Shown here: piece by piece, positions 33,393 to 46,022 of the stretch
Layout of the letters: the number at the start of each line of letters is the position of its first letter
Position numbering within the stretch: the stretch's first letter is position 1
DNA from: Oscarella lobularis
Lineage: Eukaryota > Porifera > Homoscleromorpha > Homosclerophorida > Oscarellidae
Reading direction: 5' to 3'
Assembly (NCBI RefSeq): GCF_947507565.1
Contig: NC_089175.1
Span: 1,539,733-1,603,732, forward strand
Length of the DNA stretch: 64,000 nt
The notes under the pieces: generated by a model
The model's input: the letters and a program-made list of their open reading frames with translations, nothing else
What the model was told of the DNA's origin: nothing
Databases searched by the model: none
Program-made: the position numbers and the translations under genes

Positions 33393-33915
33393 CTATTGAC
33401 TAGAGAATTCCTGCAGAATGGCTTTGAATTCAGGAGATTCAACAACAGGTTCTACTAACAGATAGCCTACACCAACTCCAGCAAAAAATGTGAGTATTGG
33501 ATATTGGAAACTCTATGCAAAGAACAGTCAATCATCACAAAACCAGCCGGACACATTTACGTCTGTTGAACTGGATACAGGTCTGTTGTACCGATGCCAG
33601 TCGTTGAAAATCTGGTTCCAATGGACTCTGACAGAGACATATCCGAATACTCCGAGCAACTAGAAAATTTTTAGTAGAAAAACCACGACGTTCAGAACTG
33701 TGCAAACAAGTTGCTGCTCACAAGAAGAGACAATCCTCCAACTGTTGCACCTCCTGCAGCGATGACGATCTCTGTAGAGTACTTTTTCAGTGCATATCCA
33801 GCACCTCTAAATAAAGATTGTTTAGTGCAACAGCTGCACATTATTATGCTCACACTCCAGGAGTAAAAGCAAGAAGCGCTTGTATTTTTGCCTTCGTGCT
33901 CCAGGGCGTGCTCAT
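33393..33915 (-). CDS. FUN14-domain-like protein, copy 2
   Basis: Four short exons join in frame into about 130 residues. They include MSTPWSTKAKIQALLAFTPG, GAGYALKKYSTEIVIAAGGA with ATVGGLSLL, LGVFGYVSVRVHWNQIFNDW, and the last helix LTFFAGVGVGYLLVEPVVES. The plan (two helices, the GY.xVxW motif, and a Gly-rich final helix) is that of FUN14 proteins, but identity to copy 1 is low. It is therefore an old tandem duplicate or a FUNDC2-like branch. The carboxy terminus runs about 20 residues past the last helix, unlike copy 1. Its start codon lies only 34 bp from that of the divergent SH3D19-like gene. Confidence 0.75.
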
Positions 33916-33949
33916 TTGCGCTCCGTATTCTCTACCGTGCGCTAAAAGA
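33916..33949. promoter_or_regulatory. 34-bp interval between divergent start codons
   Basis: The FUN14 copy 2 and SH3D19-like genes start 34 bp apart on opposite strands. Their transcripts must overlap in their leaders, or start almost at the ATG. Confidence 0.5.
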
Positions 33950-36900
33950 ATGTCGGACGATCAAAACGGTGGGACTCTCTACTCAAGGCAACTCACATCG
34001 AAGTGATCTTCATATCTTTCTCAATAGGAAGCGACGCGGAGGATCTGCCTCCCATTCCACCTCGTCCAGACGAGCCAAAGAAGCCGGGTCGACCGACAGC
34101 ACGTCCCGCAAGACCACCACCAGGAGGTACGAAGCAGAAACCCGTTTGCAATCCAGAAACGCGCTCGAAGCGTGCTCATTCTTTGTCTACGTGCAGCCAA
34201 ACCTTCAGTGCCGACTACCCGGTAGGCGTCATCGCGCGAGAGACAGTGAAAAAGAGATTCATCTTTCTTCTTTAGTCCGACAATAATTTCCAGTAGACCG
34301 AAAGCTGATGACGAGCCGAAGAAACCGCCGCCTATTCCTCCATCTCGTCCAATAAGTGAGCACGCAAAAAGACGGCGTCTTTGTGTGTGACATCTCCCTA
34401 ATAATTCTAGGCAGTGCCTCTCCTCCGACGATGAAAAAAGTAAGAGAATTTTTCCAACTGTTTTGCTGACTAGTTTGGGTTTGAAAAGCCGCCTGTGCCA
34501 TCGATGAGGCCACCGGCGAAGGAAACGAAAGACGATGACGAGGAGAATCCCGACGACGAAGGGGAAAAGCAGGAGAACACAAAACAGGCAGCAACAACTA
34601 AAAAAAATATTCTAATGAATGAGTGTCTTGTTTTAGGCTCCCCCACCTAAACCTCGTGCTCCTCCCTCTCGACCCGGACCGCCGCCACGACCCGCGCCTT
34701 CAAAGGAGAAACGCGAGGAGGAGCATGAACCTTCGAAGGCGGAACGGCCGTCCAAGCCGCCGCCTCATTCCAAAGCGAAACCGGACGTGCCGGAAATGCG
34801 ACCGAGAAAAGGCACGGCGCCAAGGCCGTCGCCGCCTAGAAAACGACCAGAGAAGGTACGCATAAGAACCCAAGTCAGGATTTTGATTAGAATGTGTGTT
34901 ATAGGCAAATGCTAGTGAAAATTCAGCGCCAGTAAGTATATGCGTTATTTTCAATTTAGACAATACATTTGTTACGGCAGGATCAAACCGAAGAGGAGGT
35001 TGAAAGTGGTGCCGGTACCGGTGGGAAATCTCCGCCTCAAAAACCCAGGCCAGCACCTCCCAAACGAACTCAAGCTGTAGAGAGACTTATACACTGAGTG
35101 TTCTCCACGAAAACCAGACGCGATTTCTTATTGTAGAGTAGCATTAGTGGCAAAGAAGATAAGCCAAAGCCAAAGCCTCCTGCTCATCGTCCTCTTCCAA
35201 AAAGTCGTCCTACGGAACCAGGTATTTTATTTACCCAGAGTTCACCTTGCAACTTGTCTCTGCACTGTAGAAGGAGATGGGGAAGAAGGCTCCGAATCCG
35301 CCGAGCTTGCTCCGAGGCCGAAGCCAAAGCCGAAGCCTTCTCCAACGGTACCCACGTTTCAAACGTCGGCGTTTTTCGTGCTCAATAGCTAAATTATTTA
35401 GCCTGCGAAAGATCATAGCGATGACGAAGATTCAAAGGGTTCGCTCTTCTCTCTGCTCAAGCGTAGCGAGACTAAATCTTTGATAGACTCCGGCAAGAGC
35501 ACTGTAGCCAAACCGGTTCCTCCAAAGCGAGCACCACGACCGACAAGGGCAGCCGTTGAAGAGGTACAGATTATATAATGTGTACAGGCCTTGCTAAATT
35601 CATTTGACCTAAAGGACGATACTGAAGACGTTTTTGAAGGTTCGTCTACCGGTTGGATTAAGCTTATTTTACTATGTGTCTTCCACTAGAAAAGGAACGC
35701 GGGTCTCCACCGGAAAAGAAGCGTCCTCCTCCTCCGTCGAAACCCGGACCGCCGAAAAAGCCGCCGCCAGCCGCAGCCAGGCCTCCGCCACCGAAGAAGA
35801 AAATCAGTCACCAAGGTGAGCTTTAGGAATCGAGTTTCAGTGCGTATGATGACGTAGAGATGGTAGGCGACGAGGTAAGAGAAAAAGAGACGTCGGCAAC
35901 TAAACCGAAACCGAGACCTCCACCACCTGCTGTCATAAAACGCGAAGTACGAGAGTTGGAAGATCTAGTATGTCACTAAATGATGTTTCTCTTACTAGGG
36001 TCCTGGTCGGCCTGGTCGACCGGGTGGGGCACCACCTCCAAAGTATTTTGTAGTAGAAGTCATTGGTTTCGGAATCTATCTTTATGATCTAGGCGACCGC
36101 CGCTTAAAGTTGAAAATTCGACCGACGAAGGTTAATTGAAAGATACGCGAGTAGACAGTGTTGTCACTGCAATTTTTTTCTGTAGGACAATCTCGTCCCA
36201 AGGCTTCAACGTATGATTTTTTTGGTAACGTATCTAGGCTTGCACAACACTCTCTTTTGTTTTTTGCAGACGACGACTTTCGGCAAAGGCTGTCGAAGTA
36301 ATTTTATTCGCTCAAAAGAAACAATTGACCTAATCTAGTTTGTAGCTCGACCCACCTCCTCCACTTCCGCCACGACCAGGGCCAAGTCACATACTTTTCC
36401 GTTACACAGTAAGTAATCGAAAAACTTTAGTCCTTTGAAATTCAAGAGAGCTTGGGGATCGTTTATTAGTGCAAAGATCCTCATGGCATCGCTAACGTCG
36501 ACTATTTTCCGGAAAATGACGACGAACTTTCGTTTTCGGTAATTGACGCAAACACACACGCATACGTATCTATAATTCACATTGGGATTGCGCATCGAAT
36601 ATCTTTGCTTTACAGAAAGGCGACATCATTGTCTTCTTGAGCCGCATTGACGACAATTGGCTGATGGGACGCAACAACACCGCCGAAGGAATGTTTCCCA
36701 AAAAGTTTGTTTCAGTCGTCAAAGGTCTTCCTGGACAGGTACGTATCCTCATTCAATTACCGAAAAAAAACCGCTAGTATCTTTATTCTTTAGGGAAATC
36801 CGACGTTTCCTAGTGCGGTCGGAATATACGACTTCGAAACAGGTAACACCCGTGCTGTTTTCAATTTTGTTTTTTCTGTACGTACACTGTATAGAATCTT

Positions 36901-38037
36901 CGGACGAACTCCCCTTCATTGCTGGCGATATCATCCGCCTGCTGGATCGCGTCGACGACGCGTGGTTCAGGGGGAGCATTGGCAGTGCCGAGGGCATCTT
37001 TCCAGCCGACTTCGTCGAAATTCTCGTATGCGAAATCGAAGATAATACGTATGGGCGCGGTGTCAGTATTCACAAACAGGTCGATCTTCCTTCTTCGACT
37101 TCAAAAACCGTGACCTACGCCGCTCAAGAGCAGCAGTCGTCTAATCAGCAAATGACAGAAAGGCTATCGTACGTAAAACTCTCTAATTCACGCGTGTCTG
37201 CTTTCACGTTTGGGGCTTTTATTGTTGTCGCTAGGGGACCTCGCTGTCGAGCCAAGTTCGACTTCTCGGCGGAAAGCGACAACGAGTTGAATTTCTCGGC
37301 GGGGATGGAAATCAAATTGATCGATCGTGTCAGCGGCGATTGGCTGAAGGGTTCCATTGGCGACAAAGTAGGCATTTTTCCTGCCTCTTTCGTCGACGTT
37401 CTTGTCGCTTTGCCGGAGAAGATCGACGACGGCAAAGCGGAAGGCAACGGTAAGTGAAACGAATTGTCGCACCTCTTCGACTTTTTCATGTCTTTTTCAT
37501 AAGGTCCATGGGCTGTTGCGGAGTTTGATTTCACAGGAGAAAACGATGCAGAACTATCTTTTCAGGCAAAGCGACCACTTCTACTAACCGTTCAAACTAT
37601 TTAATTTTTTCTCAGGCTGGCGATTCCATCACCGTCTTGCGTCGCATAGACGCCGACTGGCTCGGAGGAAATCTTAGAGGCAAAGAGGGTCGATTTCCCG
37701 TCGCCTACGTCAAGCTCGACGCGAGCGCTCAATTAATTGCCGACGGCGAAGAAATGGTTCGACTTAGCCGACACTACAGAGCCTCGGTAAAAATGACTCA
37801 AGCTCGTCCGTCTAACACGTTGCTTACTGAGTTCTCCAGACAAGCGATCCCACGGCGGGACCCCATTGTATAGGTACATTTGATTTTGACGGGCAGGAAG
37901 GCGAGTTGTCGTTCAAAGTCGGCGACGTCATCGTCTTGACGGAGCGGGTGAACGACGAGTGGCTCGTCGGACGGCTGAACAATCAGGAGGGCATGTTTCC
38001 CGTGGCGTTCGTTGACGTTGTCATGGATCTTTCGTAA
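33950..38037 (+). CDS. SH3D19: Proline-rich adaptor with five SH3 domains (SH3D19-like)
   Basis: Cytosolic adaptor. The first half, spread over many small exons, is extremely Pro/Lys/Arg-rich with repeated PPxPPRP and PKPRPPPP-type SH3 ligands (LPPIPPRPDEPKKPGRP, GRPGRPGGAPPP, LDPPPLPPRPGP). Five SH3 domains follow: about 36475-36735 (ELSFSKGDIIVFLSRIDDNW), 36815-37027 (ELPFIAGDIIRLLDRVDDAW), 37238-37410 (ELNFSAGMEIKLIDRVSGDW), 37505-37720 (ELSFQAGDSITVLRRIDADW) and 37875-38034 (GELSFKVGDVIVLTERVNDEW, the last E-L-S-F copy ending at the stop). The order Pro-rich plus five SH3 is that of SH3D19, which links ADAM proteases, Ras-exchange factors and endocytosis. A sixth domain or alternative exons cannot be excluded. 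Confidence 0.85.
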
Positions 38038-38232
38038 GCGGGAAAGGGGGGTCCTCTCGTCGACCACGTGCACACACGCTACGATTTATATAAGACTACG
38101 GCACTCCTAAACGCTGATGCAAAAAAGGAGACTCTGTTTCTTTTCTTTTTTTTTCTGGACAAATGACACAACGACAGCGTACATACACTCGGCGCAAGAC
38201 GACATACGAATTACAGTATTTTTTCCCCCCTG

Positions 38233-39304
38233 CTACTTGCATTTCTTAAAGCTGAATCCACCGCACGCCGCCACGACGATAAAGAAGATGACCAGCTTCG
38301 AGAGAGAAAAGAATGCACGTCATCTCTGTTCCTTAGAATTTCGTTCTGCTTCCGACTCACCAATATAATCACAACGAGAAGGATGGTTATCTTTGCGTTC
38401 TTCCACCACATAGCTCGCGCCAGTCCACGACTACTCTTCTTGAAAGTCATGGCCTATAGGTAAAAGTACAGTCGAATGTATCATTGGTCCTTGAGATCTG
38501 ACTTACACTGTGACTAAGATCTTCTGTCTTGTCAACCAATAGCTCGAGCTTTTCTCCCCTGTTGGCGACGAGGTCTTGAAGAATCAAAGTTATCAGTGGG
38601 TCTGATTGGTATAGTGGGTTTTTTGCTGACCGATGTTTTTCACCATGATGCCCTTCAGTTCGTCTAGCTGGTCCTGGACTTTTGTCATATGGTCTGCTTT
38701 CCGACTCTCCGAATAGTATCTCTGCAAGTATGACATAGAAAAAATAATTTATTTAGAACTCAGGCTAATTCACCATTCGGGTCGACAAGACTCGAGAGAA
38801 CTCCGTATCCATGGCAAAAGGCAGTGCAGTGTGAACCCTACTGGCATACTGCTTCTGGAATCTGCCAAAAGCGATACAAAAATTTCGAAAGCATTAATTA
38901 AATATAACCCGCTCACCTTCCTTTGACATCTTCCAGATACATGAAAGCAGTCGAACGTTGAAAGTCCTTGCATGAGAAATCGACTACTAAGCGATCGAAG
39001 CCTTCACGTGACTCGGAGGACTTACGTCGGTCGTTATGCAAAGGTACACGATCCCATCTTCGCTTATGTAGTGAAATAGGTAGCTAGATAGAATAAAGAA
39101 GAAAAGAAAAGACAATTCGCATTTGATTCTTCGATCGAGGGGAGTTTCGCTTCGAGACCTCGAGTGCGTGTAGGTTAGTTTGGCGTTCTCCGGTGCAATG
39201 CTGCGCAGGATCTGTTCGGCCACTTCGGCGAAGTTGCCCGTGCAGCTCGCAAAGCGAGCGAGAATCGTCGTGCCTCGAGCTACGACGCTGTAGAGAATCG
39301 TCAT
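38233..39304 (-). CDS. VAMP7: Longin R-SNARE, VAMP7-like
   Basis: R-SNARE for endolysosomal and exocytic fusion. The longin domain starts MTILYSVVARGTTILARFAS and continues with YLFHYISEDGIVYLCITTD and FMYLEDVKGRF. The exons ADHMTKVQDQLDELKGIMVK and LVANRGEKLELLVDKTEDL give the SNARE helix with the central Arg (NRGEKLELL). A membrane anchor (TILLVVII, then LVIFFIVVAACGGFSFKKCK) ends with the CGGF motif also present in vertebrate VAMP7. About seven exons with introns of 50-70 nt. The full domain set appears intact. It is divergent from the DOK gene, with 192 bp between the starts. Confidence 0.93.
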
Positions 39305-39496
39305 CGCGTAACGCTCACTAGAAAAGCAAAAGACTCGATGCCAGACACTTAGACAGCCTAGTTGAGAAGTCGTACGTTTGGAAATTCTCCTCGCGAACGA
39401 GTTTCTCTGTTCGTCGATCTCTCCCTACAGCGCGCTACAGCGGATGAGAGAGAGAAACACCTCCTCTCCACTGCGCAGTCGCATTAGATCAGCAAC
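39305..39496. promoter_or_regulatory. Bidirectional promoter interval, VAMP7 / DOK
   Basis: 192 bp between divergent start codons, with pyrimidine-rich and GAGA-like stretches; no TATA box noticed. Confidence 0.4.
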
Positions 39497-41062
39497 ATGT
39501 CCGAGACGACTCTTCAAGAAGGAACCCTCAAACATCGACAAAAGCGAAAGGTAACCGACATTCGACGACGCACGAACCCTCCCAAACCTAATCTCTTCTA
39601 GTGGAAGTCGCGATACGCCGTCTTACGAAAAGTCTCGCCTGTAACAGGTTCGCCATTCGATTTCGACGCCTTCCGCGTCGCTCTATCGCGTTTCCCTCGC
39701 GCCAGATCGTCTCAGCATGGTCCTCTACAAGGACCAAATGAACGCGGTCGCGCACGAAGGCAAGGAAAAGGCCGTCGTTCCGCTCGAAGATTTCTGCGGT
39801 CTCGAAACGAACTTGAAATTGGACGGCGGCGAGAAATACGTGCTCGGCATCATAACGCGTCGCGAGACGCACTGTCTCGCGTTGCCCAGCGACGAGGAGA
39901 TGCTCGAATGGGCCGACGTCCTTCGCGAACATCTCGGTCCCGGTGAGATTTCATTCGATTTCGTTTATTCAATTATTGAGTGCACTAGATTAGGTTAAAA
40001 TATTTAATTTATTTGAGCATGCGCGACGGCTGTAATAACAAACGACTCGATTTTTCAACTCGTTTTCTTTTCTTTTTCGTAGAGTGGGTATTTCCGGTTA
40101 CTGTGCCGTCGAAACAGAAACTTCTCACGAAGGGGAGCGCTCAGTTGCGCTTCTGTATCAATTTCTTCTCCATCACCTCCGGAATGCCGCCCGTCTGTCA
40201 GGGCATATGGCAACTGTCGCACTTGCGCAAGTACGGCGGCACGTCCGGCTTCTCCTTCGAGGCGGGCAGCCAGGCGATGGGCGGCGTGGGAATCTACCGA
40301 CTCGAGACGAATCATTCGACGCAAATTCGCGAACTCATCGACTGCGTTTCCCATCATAGACCTCTTCCCAGTCTGAGTGCATTCTCGCACCGAAGCTCCA
40401 GCCAACTCGATCTCGACAAAGTCTATGTCAACGTGCCAAACAGTCGAAGCAGTCAGAAGAGACCGTCGCCTCTTAGCATGCCTGCATCCACTCCCGTCAC
40501 CACGACGACGACGTCGGCGACGTCATCTCAGACTGTTCTCGGCGGCGGCGGCGGCGGCGGCGGCGGCGGAGGGCAGACTGTCTATGAAAATGTCTCGTCG
40601 CCGGTCAGCGCTTCGCTGTCGTCGCCGTCGCTGAGTCAGTCGATTCCCGCCGTCACGCCGCCTTACCGTAACGTCGTCGAAACGCCAAAGTCTCTTCCGC
40701 CGTACGAGAATTTCGAGTTGTCTAAGGTAGGGCAGTCTGAGTCGAGCGAGACGGATTCGCAGGCTGTCGGCGGCGCTCGACCGTCGTACGTCAACATGCG
40801 ACGCGATCGAAGCACGTCGCCCGATTCTGCAATTCCGCAGACTTCCGATCGGTATTCTGTTAATTACGTCGAAGTGGACGCGATCTCTGGTGGCGGCAAT
40901 ACGGGTCAAAGGCCTAGGCAGCGCACGCCGAGGATTTCCAGCTCGAGTGGTGGCGCGGCGTACGCGGAAGTTGATATAGAAGCGACTGAGGCGCTGAGGG
41001 CGTCCGTTCAGGATCACGATCGTTTGCGCGAGGAGAGTCTTAAGAAGAGTAAACAACAATAG
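39497..41062 (+). CDS. DOK: DOK-family adaptor (PH + IRS-type PTB)
   Basis: Docking protein acting downstream of receptor and cytosolic tyrosine kinases. A PH domain starts at residue 1 (TLQEGTLKHRQKRKWKSRYA, then SDEEMLEWADVLREHL). It is followed by an IRS-type PTB domain (EWVFPVTVPSKQKLLTKGSA, WQLSHLRKYGGTSGFSFEAG, GGVGIYRLETN). The disordered tail is rich in candidate phosphotyrosines: YVNV, YENV, YRNV, YENF, YVNM, YVEV and YAEV. The Y-x-N type suits GRB2 SH2 binding and YVNM suits PI3K. A run of about ten Gly codons (GGC)n sits at 40541-40570. Three short introns fall in the PH-PTB part, and the tail is one exon. The domain order PH-PTB-Tyr-rich is that of DOK proteins; which member cannot be said. 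Confidence 0.9.
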
Positions 41063-41508
41063 CTAGGTTTTTCATAACGCCGTATTTTTGCAAATAAGTT
41101 ATTATTAAGTTTTTGGGAGTAGAGCGTTTTCGTAGCTGAACTGTGTTGTAGGTAGGTAGCAGGTTACTTTCATCAAATTTACTGGTGTCTGTTAGCTCTA
41201 GATGAATAGCTACAGTCTTATGATGATGAGCCCACGTCTCCTTTGAATCAACGGGCGTCTTGTCAGGTGAGATAAGAAGGAGGAAGGAAAGCTAGGAAAG
41301 CTAGGAAGCTAAAGATAGGGAAGACCGCTAGAATAGAGGGGTCCGAGGATATAAATTTGCTTAATTAACGCTTCTTTCGGTTTCAATAATCAAGTAATGT
41401 GAGCCGGATGTCTGGACGGCGGCGGCAGTGAAAGAGAAATTATTTCCGTAAGAAAATCTCAAATACATTACAGTTCCCGTTCACTCACTCCGGTATTGAC
41501 ACACAGCT
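41063..41508. other. Intergenic between convergent genes, nothing recognised
   Basis: 446 bp between the DOK stop and the ALKBH8-like stop. AT-rich, with short AGGAAGCTA-like repeats at about 41279-41315. No methyltransferase exon for the neighbouring ALKBH8-like gene was seen here. Confidence 0.55.
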
Positions 41509-42841
41509 CTACTCTGTAACCTTATTAGTAAGTGAACCGACTGTGACATGAGATATGATACCTGGATGCTGACGGTAGGTCTTTCGGTCGCAGTAGGCTG
41601 GAAAGTCTGTGTGATGAGGTAAGGAGATTAAATACAAGAGTCGTAGGTATAGAATGGCTGTACCGCATTCGCATGGTCTGCCTCTCACTGTTCGAAACGT
41701 CAGTGACACGCGTCTTTTTCTATGAAGAATTACTGATCCCACGCTGGTCAATAGCTTCTCGTTTGGTGCAAAGACTGTGCCGTCAATTACGTCCGTCTTG
41801 CGCGGAGTTATTCTAAAGAGAAGATATTCTGTATGGAGACTTCGTCCAAACAGGTACTATACCCATGCGTCCATATATATCTTGATTCTCCTGTCATTAT
41901 TAGAAAGCTTTTTGGTTGTAGTAGAACGGAGCAAGTGGAGCCATTAGGATGACGAAAGTCCATTACAACCTACAAACAGTCATAGAGGAGATCAACGTAA
42001 GGAATACATCAATTAGAAAAGGTGCTCGTAATTGAATTCTGAATTCACACCTGTGAATGAAGACTAAGTGAACATATAGCGTCTTCAAAAGCCGAGTGAG
42101 TGTCAACGTGAGCTGGGATCCCTAACGGAAAAAGTAACGAGGCTTCGTAAAGGTACGTCTCCAATGATTGCATTTTTCTAACGTGCCTTGGCCAGGCTCA
42201 TAGTCATTGACAGTTAATTGATTCGGTTTCCATTGGATTGAATCCAAGTTCATCATTCGTTCAATAACAAAATCAAGTTCTTTGGGAATGTCTTTGTCCA
42301 GAGGCCGCGTCACGTCTACGTCGTTCATTCCGTAGAAAAACTCGTAGCCGTAATGCGAGACCCTTCGATGACGTAGCCCATTTGACTTCACAGGCATTTC
42401 ATCGAAAACTTTCATCAACAGTTCCTCCTCGTCACTCGTAATAAAGTCGGGATATAAACACAAGCCGGGAGGCAGTCGCACCTTCGAGTGCAGCACAGCA
42501 TCATTATCAGGTAAATTATTAACATATGACAGATAAATAATGGGACTGGAGTCAGTTATCTTTTTCCCATTCAGTGCTTCAAATGCCTCGACAGCCTGAC
42601 AAATCTCTTTCATTTTCACAAAACCAAACGGTTTGCGTCTTTCCAACACAATTCGTTCGACTGGTCCGTGAAGAGAAAACGCTTTCATCAAATCCGCCGA
42701 TCCCACGCCGCAATCCAAGCCTCCGTTGCCGACGTACAAGCACGTCGTCGGAGCGTCCGAGAATTCGACGTCCGACTGCGGCTCCATGTCGCGAAATTTC
42801 GCGCGAGTTCTCGCCTGCATTCGCCGGCACTTCCTCTCCAT
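41509..42841 (-). CDS. ALKBH8: ALKBH8-like RRM + AlkB protein without methyltransferase
   Basis: Homologue of the tRNA wobble-uridine hydroxylase ALKBH8. An amino-terminal helix rich in Arg precedes an RRM ([36 protein letters not shown]). The AlkB domain follows: [37 protein letters not shown], then after a GC-AG intron (42122-42186) [20 protein letters not shown] with the iron-binding HxD. The later exons give [30 protein letters not shown] with the distal His, and an Arg-rich strand [10 protein letters not shown]. The reading ends at NKVTE, about 330 residues, soon after the Cys-rich site (CECG) where human ALKBH8 (664 aa) continues into its methyltransferase. That second enzyme domain is missing here. 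Confidence 0.87.
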
Positions 42842-42948
42842 GGAAAAGGCAGTTTGCGCATGATCGATTTCCCGCCCTTTGCGTTCCCGTCCACAGGAAA
42901 AATCTGCCGATCCGTTTCGTACGCTCCGTCGCTTCTTTCTTCTCCGTC
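42842..42948. promoter_or_regulatory. Bidirectional promoter interval, ALKBH8-like / GPI
   Basis: 107 bp between the divergent start codons; GC-rich and TATA-less as far as can be seen. Confidence 0.45.
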
Positions 42949-45661
<2,713 letters not shown>

Positions 45662-46022
45662 AGGGACGTTGATGGCGGCTTCCTGCATGTGATGGCGTGA
45701 CTCTTGCGAGATTTTCTGTTCGAGTAGATTGGTGTAGAGAAACTGATCATAATGATGTAATCGAGACGTTGTTGGTAAGTGAACATTTTGAGCCAGGTAA
45801 GCGCTAACTGATCTGCTCCATTATTTACGAGTAGACTACAGCCTCAAGCGGCGGCGATGTTTAAGCTAACGACTCTCGTCTACAGTAGTAGTTTGTCTGT
45901 CCAGTCTGTAAGAGATACCTCTGTCTGGATCTGCAGATTGTCTCCGCGCGCGCTACACTGCTTCCTGCCGCGGCCCGCAGCCCTGCCCTACAGCAGCCGA
46001 AACTGAAGTCTGAAGTAGATTG
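45662..46022. other. Intergenic, nothing recognised
   Basis: 361 bp between the GPI stop and the first ROCO gene. It presumably contains a GPI 3' end and the ROCO promoter. No coding, repeat or RNA signal was recognised. Confidence 0.5.
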
